Shown one piece after another: positions 35,491 to 42,516 of a stretch of 64,000 nt of DNA (its first letter is position 1; each line of letters opens with the position of its first letter). Location of the stretch: NCBI GenBank assembly GCA_021287165.1, contig JAJTAY010000039.1, forward strand, positions 62,001 through 126,000, written 5' to 3'. The notes below the pieces were generated by a model, which worked only from the letters and a program-made list of their open reading frames with translations, made no database searches and was not told where the DNA came from. This DNA comes from Bacteroidia bacterium. GTDB taxonomy: Bacteria > Bacteroidota > Bacteroidia > Bacteroidales > F082. A program made the position numbers and the translations under genes.

Positions 35491-35498
35491 CAAATGTA
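35491..35498 (-). promoter_or_regulatory. -7 element of the barrel/lipoprotein unit
   Basis: Minus strand TACATTTG, perfect -7 box, 33 bp before the ATG at 35457. The -33 position falls inside the palindrome at 35518-35533. Confidence 0.5.
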
Positions 35499-35517
35499 TC
35501 ATAATTCAAATACAAAT

Positions 35518-35533
35518 ACAGATAATTATCTGT
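35518..35533. promoter_or_regulatory. 16-bp perfect palindrome, operator candidate
   Basis: ACAGATAATTATCTGT is fully self-complementary and covers the -33 region of the barrel-gene promoter. This is the normal appearance of a dimeric repressor or activator site. Its binding protein is not known. Confidence 0.5.
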
Positions 35534-35683
35534 TAATTTCTACCGCAAACGTTGGTTGGTTTCATCAGCAATGCTTTTGATCTAAAAGTGAATATCTCGT
35601 AAGATACACGAAATCATGGTTTTAGAGGTTTATTGGTGATGAGCAGAAATAATCCCCTCTGAATTTAGTTGCAATGAAAAACC

Positions 35684-35691
35684 TACATTTG
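35684..35691 (+). promoter_or_regulatory. -7 element before the MltF-like gene
   Basis: TACATTTG, perfect -7 box, 20 bp before the ATG at 35712. No clear -33 element. Confidence 0.4.
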
Positions 35692-35711
35692 ACGTTTATA
35701 AGAGCAAAAAC

Positions 35712-37160
35712 ATGGGCAAAAAGTTGCATCTTTTGTTATCCATGCTGCTTTTCGCATTGCTGATGACTTCTTGTCGTCAGGCTACGGACGAGACTATTAC
35801 AAGCCCGGAATCCGACAGTCTGATGCCTGCATTCGACCGCATTGCTGCCGAGGGAAGAATCAGGGTGTTAACCAGTTATAGTGCAATCAACTACTACATC
35901 TACCGGGGTGAGCCCGTTGGATACCAATACGAGATGCTCCGTTCGCTGGCTTCTTCGCTAGGTGTTAAGCTCGAGTTGAGCGTTGAGCGCAACATCGATG
36001 AGGCTTTCCTTAAGCTTGCCGAAGGCAAGGCGCATCTGTTGGCCATGGATCTGACCGTAACGGGCGAAAGAATGAAGGAATTCGATTTTACCGATCCCAT
36101 CTTTATTACCCGTCAGGTGCTTGTTCAACGTTTGCCCCGCAACTGGCAATTGATGCAGACGCGCAATGAGCTCGAAAACACAATGATACGTTCAAGCCTT
36201 GAACTGGCCGGTAAAACCGTTCATGTGCAAAGCGGAACGGTGCATCGGAAACGCCTTGAGGTGCTGGCCAATGAGATTGGCGATACCATTTATATAGTTG
36301 ATGACGAGCGCGAGCCGGAGGCATTGCTGAAAGCCGTGTCGAAGGGCGATATTCCGCTGGCAGTGGTTGACGAACATATTGCCATGGCCTTTATTCGCGA
36401 TTATCCCAATCTCGACATTAAAACGCCTATTAGTTTTCAGCAAAAAGTAGCCTGGGCTGTCAGGAAAGAGACCGACAAGGAGCTGCTCGACGAACTGAAC
36501 AAATGGCTCAGATCGTTTATGGCAAGCACCGAATCGCGCATGCTTTACGATAAATATTTCGGACCAGGACTCCGGCAAAAGCTTCGCAGCGAATACCACT
36601 CTTTCAACGAAGGCAAGTTGTCGCCTTATGACGATATCATACGCGAAGTGGCTCAGGAAATTGGGTGGGACTGGAGATTGCTTGCCTCGCTTATTTATCA
36701 GGAGTCGGAATTTAAACCCTCGGTAGTCAGCTGGGCGGGGGCTTTTGGTCTCATGCAACTGATGCCGCCGGTGATGGAGCTTTACGGTATCGACCAGTCG
36801 GCCACCCCTGAACAACAGATCAGGGTTGGGGGAAAATACATTTTATACCTTGACAGGCAAATTCCAGAGAGCATTACCGACCCTGATGAGCGAATAAGGT
36901 TTGTTCTGGCATCTTACAACAGCAGCGTTGGTCATGTGCTCGATGCGAGACGTCTGGCCTCGAAGTACAATAAAAATCCCGATCTGTGGACCGGGAATGT
37001 TGACTTTTTTATGCGAAACAAATCGAGGCCCGCTTTCTTTAACGACCCCGTTTCGTATTATGGCTATGTGCGCGGCGAGGAAACCTTCTTGTTTGTGGAG
37101 CAAATCATGGAACGATTTGAGCACTACAAGAATTTGTTGCCCGAAAAGAAGAAGCGCTGA
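35712..37160 (+). CDS. mltF: MltF-like lytic transglycosylase lipoprotein
   Basis: Membrane-bound murein lytic transglycosylase, 482 residues. The lipobox is LMTSC near residue 21. Residues about 45-290 are a bacterial solute-binding (SBP family 3) domain: RIAAEGRIRVLTSYS, YRGEPVGYQYEMLRSLA, LDLTVTGER-like MDLTVTGERM. Residues about 300-450 are the SLT domain: DWRLLASLIYQESEF with the catalytic Glu, then SWAGAFGLMQLMPPV, and IRFVLASYNSSVGHVLDARRLA. The pairing of a regulatory ligand-binding module with a peptidoglycan lyase is the MltF design, in which muropeptides activate the enzyme. Located between the barrel-gene unit and a flavodoxin; no operon partner on its strand. Confidence 0.92.
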   Translation: MGKKLHLLLSMLLFALLMTSCRQATDETITSPESDSLMPAFDRIAAEGRIRVLTSYSAINYYIYRGEPVGYQYEMLRSLASSLGVKLELSVERNIDEAFLKLAEGKAHLLAMDLTVTGERMKEFDFTDPIFITRQVLVQRLPRNWQLMQTRNELENTMIRSSLELAGKTVHVQSGTVHRKRLEVLANEIGDTIYIVDDEREPEALLKAVSKGDIPLAVVDEHIAMAFIRDYPNLDIKTPISFQQKVAWAVRKETDKELLDELNKWLRSFMASTESRMLYDKYFGPGLRQKLRSEYHSFNEGKLSPYDDIIREVAQEIGWDWRLLASLIYQESEFKPSVVSWAGAFGLMQLMPPVMELYGIDQSATPEQQIRVGGKYILYLDRQIPESITDPDERIRFVLASYNSSVGHVLDARRLASKYNKNPDLWTGNVDFFMRNKSRPAFFNDPVSYYGYVRGEETFLFVEQIMERFEHYKNLLPEKKKR

Positions 37161-37175
37161 TTTTGAACGGTTAAA

Positions 37176-37700
37176 TCAGAACTTCATTTCCGAAGCAAGC
37201 TGTTCCACCCATGCGCTGATGCGCGGCTGAGTGAGCTCGGGCTGTGTGTCTTCGTCGAGTGCCAGACCAAAGAAGAAATCGCCGTCGTAGCCAATCGAAT
37301 CGGTGAAATCATAACCTTTCACCGGCCACGCGCCAGTGAGCTTTCCACCTCTCTGCTCAATTTCCTGCCTGATGATGCCAAGACTATCGACAAAATGATC
37401 AGGGTAGAAGATCTGATTTCCAAGGGCAAAACTGGCAACCTTCATTTTCGAGAAATCGTAGCTGCGCGTTTTCTCAAAAAATTCCATCCACTTATTGTTG
37501 TCGTTGGCATCGCGCCAGGTTTCGGCGCCAATGGTAGCTGTGCCGATGATCAGGTTTTCGAATTCCGGCATTCGCGAAACCTCGAAAGCGGCAAGGTCGC
37601 AAAGCTCGGCTTTATCGATACCGATGGTTTCGTGCAGCATCCGGGCAGCTTTTTCCACGCTACCGCCCGGTGCCCAGTAAATAATCAGGGTCTTTTTCAT
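37176..37700 (-). CDS. flavodoxin
   Basis: A 174-residue FMN electron carrier. The protein begins MKKTLIIYWAPGGSVEKAARMLHE: IYWAPGGS is the phosphate-binding loop, slightly unusual since many flavodoxins have T-x-T-G-x-T there. NLIIGTATIGAETW is the next flavin-binding loop, and KVASFALGNQIFYPDHFVDSL is the third. The ATG at 37700 was chosen because it starts the first beta strand; twelve residues upstream lack the fold. Single gene between the convergent MltF gene and the upstream SDR gene, 101 bp from the latter. Possible electron donor for unknown enzymes. Confidence 0.88.
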   Translation of the reverse strand: MKKTLIIYWAPGGSVEKAARMLHETIGIDKAELCDLAAFEVSRMPEFENLIIGTATIGAETWRDANDNNKWMEFFEKTRSYDFSKMKVASFALGNQIFYPDHFVDSLGIIRQEIEQRGGKLTGAWPVKGYDFTDSIGYDGDFFFGLALDEDTQPELTQPRISAWVEQLASEMKF

Positions 37701-37801
37701 ACGGGCAAGGGTTTTCCAGAGGGTAAAAGTAGCCAAAAAAAGACGGCAGCCTGTATGGTGCTGCGCTGTTTAGAAAGAGTATAAATTGCTGTGACCTTTG
37801 T

Positions 37802-38812
37802 TTACGAAAGTTCACCAAGATAGAGCGAAGAAAAGTGCCTGATGCTTTCTTCTGTCGGGATGAAATTGAAGTTGCTCAGATTCACCAGTTTTGCCGAGGT
37901 ATAACTTCTCATTTTCTGCGCGTTACGCGAAGTTTCGCGGGTGATGGCAGGTCGTTTTCCTGATATTAATCCTTTCAATGCGTAGAACCTCCAGGCAAGT
38001 TCGCCCATCCAGGGCCTGACCTCGTAGCGCGGAGGATGGCTGCCAAGCGCATTTGCCGCCATGGTGAAAAACTCCCGATAACTCAGGTTGGCGGCAGAAA
38101 CAATAAAGCGCTCTCCGCGTACTTCATTTTCCATGAGTAGTATCATGGCTTTTGCGACATCGCGAACATCCACATAACCGGTCGTCCCGTTGGTGTAAAA
38201 CGGCATGCCTTTGTGCGCCAGCGAAAACAACGCGCTGCTACCTGATTGCCAATTGCCGGGACCCAAAATAACGGATGGGTTAACAATCACAGCATTCAAG
38301 CCTTCGGCTATGGCCCTCCACACCTCGCGCTCGGCATTGTATTTTGAAATCGAATAAGCCGAAGTGCGCGCATCGTATTTCCATGGCGTGGTTTCGTCGG
38401 CAGGGCTCCCGTCATCGTTTGAGCCTATGGCAGCAATCGAGCTTACATGACACAGCCTGATGGAGGGAAACCGCAGCATGGCATTAACCAAAACTGCCGT
38501 TCCTTGCTCGTTTACCTGCTTGAGCTTCATGCGATCGGCCGGATCGAACGAAACCATTGCGGCACAGTGATATACCTGACTGATGCCTTCGAGTAGATCT
38601 TCAATGAAAAAATTATCAAGCAGATCTCCTTCAACCCAATCAATCTGGCTGAGGTGTTGCTCTGGATCACTGCTATACCAATTGAATGTTTTCCTGAGCA
38701 GCGTCATATCCGACGAAGCTCTGCGCAGGGCTTTAACCTTATGACCCTTAGCGGTAAGCTGAACAAGGAGTTGGGCTCCCAACATTCCTGTTCCGCCGGT
38801 TACGAGGATCAT
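37802..38812 (-). CDS. NAD-dependent epimerase/dehydratase, extended SDR
   Basis: A 336-residue cytoplasmic oxidoreductase. The Rossmann signature is MILVTGGTGMLGAQLLVQL; EGDLLD and VYHCAAMVSF are the later NAD contacts, with CHVSSIAAIGS carrying the catalytic Ser, and AYSISKYNAEREVW carrying the catalytic Tyr and Lys (YxxxK). Further NPSVILGPGNW and YVDVRDVAKAM are typical of the dihydroflavonol-reductase-like subgroup. Its substrate is unknown. It is the last gene of the run that contains two YkuD-fold enzymes and a membrane protein (gap 20 bp), so a role in envelope sugar or lipid chemistry is possible. Confidence 0.88.
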   Translation of the reverse strand: MILVTGGTGMLGAQLLVQLTAKGHKVKALRRASSDMTLLRKTFNWYSSDPEQHLSQIDWVEGDLLDNFFIEDLLEGISQVYHCAAMVSFDPADRMKLKQVNEQGTAVLVNAMLRFPSIRLCHVSSIAAIGSNDDGSPADETTPWKYDARTSAYSISKYNAEREVWRAIAEGLNAVIVNPSVILGPGNWQSGSSALFSLAHKGMPFYTNGTTGYVDVRDVAKAMILLMENEVRGERFIVSAANLSYREFFTMAANALGSHPPRYEVRPWMGELAWRFYALKGLISGKRPAITRETSRNAQKMRSYTSAKLVNLSNFNFIPTEESIRHFSSLYLGELS

Positions 38813-38832
38813 GGTGCTAAGATTTTATAATG

Positions 38833-39720
38833 TTATTGCTTGTAGGGAGGAATAAGAATGAGCCTGGCGTAAACCGAATGCGGCATAGCCCTGAAAATGG
38901 TGCGGGCATCGGCCTGCGGCATCGTCAGACTTATCTTTACAGGCCTGTGCGATGGCAGCGGGTCGGTTATCTTATTTAAAAAGCTCGTGCTGATTGTAGT
39001 ATCGTAGCGGTATCGGTAATTCGAAATGAGCTCAGCATCTTCGGGCAAAGCTTCTTCGGATTGCTTCACTTCGAGCAACAGTTGGCGGTCGAAAAGCAGG
39101 CTGTACTGGACGTAGTCTTTTTCCGGTTCCAATGGTTTGCGGGGCAATTGTGCTGCCTCTGTGGTGTCTTTTGGTGCATCGATAACGAGCACCGGAGTTT
39201 TTGCAATGGTCGAAAGCTCTTGCTGGAAGGTAAATGGTTGCTCGATCCAGTTGAGTAAAGCATCATGACTTGCTTTGGTTATCCTGCGGCTGATGAAAAT
39301 ATCGTTAGCACGTGCCACATGTACCGTCAATCCCTTGATTTCTACCGAAAGCGTACTGTCGTTGAGATTGAGCAACAGATAAATGGAGTCTTTTGAGGCC
39401 AGACTCAATCTGTTTTTTTGTGTTTTCTGTTCTATTTCTCTTGCTGCAACAAGTCGAAGTGATGTTTTGTCCCAATTCGAAGCGCTGTTTAGCCGGGTGC
39501 TGTCGGCATTTTGTTCTTTCAGCATAGCCTCTGTAGGCAGCAGAGGTGTGCTTAGCACCGGCAGAACAACAAGAAGCACGGTGATCGTCAGCGGAATGCT
39601 GATTAGCAGGATAAAGAAAACCAGAAACAAACCTCTTTGTCGTGGCAACCAACCCAAAAGCCAGGAAAAGAAACCCGGGTTTTCAGTTTTGCTGTTGTTT
39701 TTTATTTCCAACTCACTCAT
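38833..39720 (-). CDS. membrane-anchored protein of unknown function
   Basis: A 295-residue protein of no family I recognise. After about 20 charged residues there is one hydrophobic helix (residues about 30-58, FLVFFILLISIPLTITVLLVVLPVL), so most of the protein is probably periplasmic. The rest is mixed alpha/beta, with a Lys/Glu-rich region (PRKPLEPEKDYVQ) and a final RLILIPPYKQ. The ATG at 39720 is chosen; frame upstream overlaps the L,D-transpeptidase gene and is not coding. Its position 10 bp after an L,D-transpeptidase gene and 20 bp before an SDR gene suggests a role in the same envelope process, such as an accessory or scaffold subunit. Confidence 0.65.
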   Translation of the reverse strand: MSELEIKNNSKTENPGFFSWLLGWLPRQRGLFLVFFILLISIPLTITVLLVVLPVLSTPLLPTEAMLKEQNADSTRLNSASNWDKTSLRLVAAREIEQKTQKNRLSLASKDSIYLLLNLNDSTLSVEIKGLTVHVARANDIFISRRITKASHDALLNWIEQPFTFQQELSTIAKTPVLVIDAPKDTTEAAQLPRKPLEPEKDYVQYSLLFDRQLLLEVKQSEEALPEDAELISNYRYRYDTTISTSFLNKITDPLPSHRPVKISLTMPQADARTIFRAMPHSVYARLILIPPYKQ

Positions 39721-39730
39721 CTGCTTTGCT

Positions 39731-40438
39731 TTAGTAGATATAAACCCTCGATCCGAGCTGGAGGGTTTTGAAAGTAACTTCAAGATCTTCGTCACCCATA
39801 CGCACACAACCGTGGGTGACCGGAAGACCAAGAAAACGCTTGTAAAGTGTGCCGTGTATCAGGTAACCGTCGCCAAGGTTTAGCGAATAGTCGCCAAGTG
39901 TTCCGTATTCGTAGCGCGATGGGTGGCCTGCCGGTGGCACTTTAAGTCCTTCCTCGATGAACGCCCAGTCGGGACGTACCCAAACGGGGTCTTTGGTTTT
40001 GCCGAGCACCTTAAGTTGGCCGCGGGGTGTTTTGAACATCCAGGTGCGGTTGTTACCCCTCAATAAGGTATAACTGCCGGTAGAAACAAGGCCCTGACGC
40101 AGCAGCGAACCATCTTTGTCGAACAGTCTGAACTGATTCAATGTGGTGTTTATCAGGATATAAGACTGATTCGGCAGAAAACCGTTGAGCTTCTTTTTGC
40201 TTTCTTTGATGCTTTTGTCCAGCTGTACCAGATAGTCTTCCGGATTGGTCTGATTGAGTCTGTCGGCAAGCAGATCGTAGTTTTTGCTGCGGAGCAAACC
40301 GGTTGCGACTTCCTGAAGCTGCTCCAGGCGGTTAATCATCCACCAGCCTGCAAAAATGCTAAGCAGCAGGCTAAGCATTATGAAGGATAGCCAAACGCGC
40401 TTTTTGTAGCTCAATATCTTCTCACTGATCTGATTCAT
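39731..40438 (-). CDS. L,D-transpeptidase (YkuD family), canonical
   Basis: A 235-residue membrane-anchored transpeptidase. A single helix (WLSFIMLSLLLSIFAGWWM, about residues 16-34) anchors it in the inner membrane. After a coiled linker the YkuD domain spans about residues 90-235: YILINTTLNQFRLFD, GYLIHGTLYK with the conserved His, and VTHGCVRMGDED with the catalytic Cys in the standard (S/T)-H-G-C-x-R motif. It would form or alter 3-3 crosslinks or attach proteins to peptidoglycan. It starts 14 bp after the stop of another YkuD-fold gene whose motif differs, which suggests the two do different chemistry in one operon. Confidence 0.9.
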   Translation of the reverse strand: MNQISEKILSYKKRVWLSFIMLSLLLSIFAGWWMINRLEQLQEVATGLLRSKNYDLLADRLNQTNPEDYLVQLDKSIKESKKKLNGFLPNQSYILINTTLNQFRLFDKDGSLLRQGLVSTGSYTLLRGNNRTWMFKTPRGQLKVLGKTKDPVWVRPDWAFIEEGLKVPPAGHPSRYEYGTLGDYSLNLGDGYLIHGTLYKRFLGLPVTHGCVRMGDEDLEVTFKTLQLGSRVYIY

Positions 40439-40452
40439 AGGATTATATCTTG

Positions 40453-41577
40453 TCAGTGACCGTTAATTTCCTGAAGACTTTTGGTTGAACCTACAATGGT
40501 TACGGGAGTTCCAACAGAAACATATCTCCATAGCTTGTCCATATCGTCGTTAGTAAGAGCCACGCAACCGTCGGTCCAATTCACTCCTTTTCCTCCGCCG
40601 CCATGAATTTCAATGAGGTTGCCCGGTCCCCGGTTTGGGATACGGCCGCTGCGCACATTCTGACGGTAACGTTCTTTGTCTTCTTCGTTGGGATAGTTGA
40701 TAAGCAAGGCCTTATAGTAGATGGTATTTTTACCAGTTTTCAGTTTTGTAACGTGGTATTTGCCTTCGGGTGTAGCTTTATCGCCACGGTAGTTTTTATC
40801 ACCAATCCAATTGGGGCCAAGCTCGGCTTCAAATTCACGAACAAGCTTGCCATTGTTGTAAACGTAGCATTTGTGAGCAAACTTATCCACAATAATGGCT
40901 GAAGCGTCGTTTACTCTGGACCAGCTGATTGTTTCATCTACCCATCGCTTCCAGCTTGGAAGGCTCGAAAAGTAGTCGCTCAGGTGGTTGTGCGCAGCAG
41001 TAACAGATTTGCTGATAAGTCTTTTGGCTTCATTTAGATTATTTTCCACAACAAGGTAGGCCTGACGCTCATAAGCTTTTTCCGACTCCAGAAACTTTAG
41101 TTTTGCGGTTGTGTAATCCTGACGGGCTCTTTTGTTGAGCGGCAGGTTGGCATAATATTCTTCGAAGTGATCAAGCTTATTGCGCACTTCTTCAATTTTT
41201 TGTTTTTGGCTGTTGCTCAGTTCAGTTTTTCTGGCGTTTGTCTTGTCCACTGCTTCGGCCGCTTTATCCGAAGCCCTTTTTGCGGTGTTTATTACCGGAT
41301 TGTAGTCGCGAAGGAAGAACACTTTTTCATTCTCTTTTTTCAGTTCTTCCTGTGCGAGCTCGTAAAGTTTCTCGGCTTCGGCAATTGTTGCCGCTTCATA
41401 CTCCCCAGCTTCCGAGTCGCGCGCGGCAGTAAGATCACGGTGTGTTTGCTCGAGCAGGCCCACTGGTGGTTTGGCTGAAAGGAAATGAAGTGCTGCTAAA
41501 GTTGAAAGCGTAACGAAAAGGAGTGCTGATAAGAGAATGAGTGCTTTTTTCATGCGAGATTTTCTGCGGGGTTTCAT
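40453..41577 (-). CDS. YkuD-fold enzyme with unusual catalytic motif and helical N-terminal domain
   Basis: About 374 residues (366 if the ATG at 41553 is used). The N-terminus is basic, then one membrane helix (KALILLSALLFVTLSTLAALHFL). A charged helical region follows (about 40-170), then the YkuD domain: IVDKFAHKCYVYNNGKLVREFEAELG, GDKATPEGKYHV, and LIEIHGGGGKGVNWTDGCVALTNDD. The catalytic block is TDGCVAL, not the usual HGCVR. This resembles the YafK/DpaA branch, which hydrolyses rather than forms some L,D bonds in E. coli. Residues 56-92 align without gaps to residues 43-79 of the nearby lipoprotein. A -7 box (minus TATTTTTG) lies about 36 bp upstream. Confidence 0.85.
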   Translation of the reverse strand: MKPRRKSRMKKALILLSALLFVTLSTLAALHFLSAKPPVGLLEQTHRDLTAARDSEAGEYEAATIAEAEKLYELAQEELKKENEKVFFLRDYNPVINTAKRASDKAAEAVDKTNARKTELSNSQKQKIEEVRNKLDHFEEYYANLPLNKRARQDYTTAKLKFLESEKAYERQAYLVVENNLNEAKRLISKSVTAAHNHLSDYFSSLPSWKRWVDETISWSRVNDASAIIVDKFAHKCYVYNNGKLVREFEAELGPNWIGDKNYRGDKATPEGKYHVTKLKTGKNTIYYKALLINYPNEEDKERYRQNVRSGRIPNRGPGNLIEIHGGGGKGVNWTDGCVALTNDDMDKLWRYVSVGTPVTIVGSTKSLQEINGH

Positions 41578-41612
41578 TTGGTGAAACTGCGGTTGTGCTA
41601 CGGATTTGCGGG

Positions 41613-41620
41613 CAAAAATA
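41613..41620 (-). promoter_or_regulatory. -7 element of the L,D-transpeptidase operon
   Basis: Minus strand TATTTTTG, then C: perfect -7 box, 36 bp before the ATG at 41577. No TTTG at -33. It lies after the terminator of the upstream lipoprotein gene, so the operon has its own primary-sigma promoter. Confidence 0.45.
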
Positions 41621-41651
41621 GTGCAATTCGTTGAATGTAGGCCTGACAACA

Positions 41652-41683
41652 AAAACCCCGGCGTGGTTTGCGCGCCGGGGTTC
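41652..41683 (-). terminator. Terminator of the helical lipoprotein gene
   Basis: AACCCCGGCG / CGCCGGGGTT (minus strand, stems at plus 41654-41663 and 41673-41682), a GC-rich 10-bp stem followed on the minus strand by TTTTTGTTG. It separates the lipoprotein gene from the L,D-transpeptidase operon. Confidence 0.85.
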
Positions 41684-41732
41684 AGCCCTTTTACCTTACT
41701 GACGAAGGTTGGGTTTTAAGTACAGCAGTATT

Positions 41733-42332
41733 TTACCTGCGCTTCGTCTTGGCGATGGCAGCTTCGAGTTCGGTTTTCAGACCGTTGGCTTTTTCGCCGG
41801 CAGCCTTAACCTTATCAAGAGCGGTCAGGAAGTCGCCATTGTTGATGAGGGTGGAAACTTCGGCAAGGAAAGACTCAACCAAAACCACATCCCCCTGAAT
41901 GGCTTCGAGAGCTTCCTTGCCTTCTTTTCCTTTAGGAGCTCTGGTGATCAGTTCTTTTACTTCGTTAACAAGGGTAGTAACTTCAGCAAGTGCCTGCTGA
42001 GCTTCAGCCTTAACTTCTTCCTTGCGGGTTTCGGTGTTGGCCTTTACCTGCTCCGACATTGTCATAACGTTAGCAAGGGTAGCATTGGCTTTCTTGTAGC
42101 TTCTGAAGAGAGCAAACTTTGCATTCTGGTTTTCAACTTCCAGAAGAGCGGCGTTGAGCGAATCCTGCAGTGCATTGAATTCTGCGGGTACATAACGGGC
42201 AGCTTCGATAGCTTTAACAGCTTCAACAGCAGCTTTTGCATTGTTGATTTCTACCTCAGGGGCTTTTGCGCAGCTGGTAAACATAACGGCTGCAACGGCT
42301 ACTCCAAGAAAGGCTTTTACGATGTTTTTCAT
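41733..42332 (-). CDS. small alpha-helical outer-membrane lipoprotein (DUF4398-like)
   Basis: A 199-residue lipoprotein. The signal ends FTSC, so Cys21 should be lipidated. The mature part is almost entirely helical and Ala/Glu/Lys rich with a heptad-like pattern (ALQDSLNAALLEVENQNAKF, KAEAQQALAEVTTLVNEVKEL), and no Pro after the central APKGKEG hinge. It resembles the DUF4398 family. The C-terminus is basic (AKTKRR). Residues 43-79 match residues 56-92 of the downstream YkuD-fold enzyme, 10 of 37 identical without gaps, including Y, N-x-K and R-x-Y. A sigma-54-type promoter is 50-66 bp upstream, and the gene ends in its own terminator. The overall look is that of a Braun-type helical lipoprotein, which is an inference. 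Confidence 0.8.
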   Translation of the reverse strand: MKNIVKAFLGVAVAAVMFTSCAKAPEVEINNAKAAVEAVKAIEAARYVPAEFNALQDSLNAALLEVENQNAKFALFRSYKKANATLANVMTMSEQVKANTETRKEEVKAEAQQALAEVTTLVNEVKELITRAPKGKEGKEALEAIQGDVVLVESFLAEVSTLINNGDFLTALDKVKAAGEKANGLKTELEAAIAKTKRR

Positions 42333-42381
42333 GGCTTTTTTGATTTTAAATTAATTAATGGATCATTTTGAACATCTGTTT

Positions 42382-42398
42382 GTCAAATAGCGTGCCAA
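42382..42398 (-). promoter_or_regulatory. Sigma-54-type promoter of the helical lipoprotein
   Basis: Minus strand TTGGCACGCTATTTGAC against the consensus YTGGCACGrNNNTTGCW. The -24 half is a perfect match; the -12 half keeps TTG but has GA in place of GC. The spacing is correct. The start codon is 49 bp downstream. The neighbouring gene upstream encodes an NtrC-type activator. Candidate activator sites further upstream are the palindromes CTGTTAAACAG (42423-42433) and TCATTAATGA (42461-42470). Confidence 0.6.
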
Positions 42399-42516
42399 AC
42401 TCAAAAAAGCTCACGTAAATAGCTGTTAAACAGAGATATATAAATTCCGCCCCGTATAACTCATTAATGAAAAGCTGAAATTTGTTCGTTTTTCCGACAA
42501 GTTGTAAAAAAATAAC

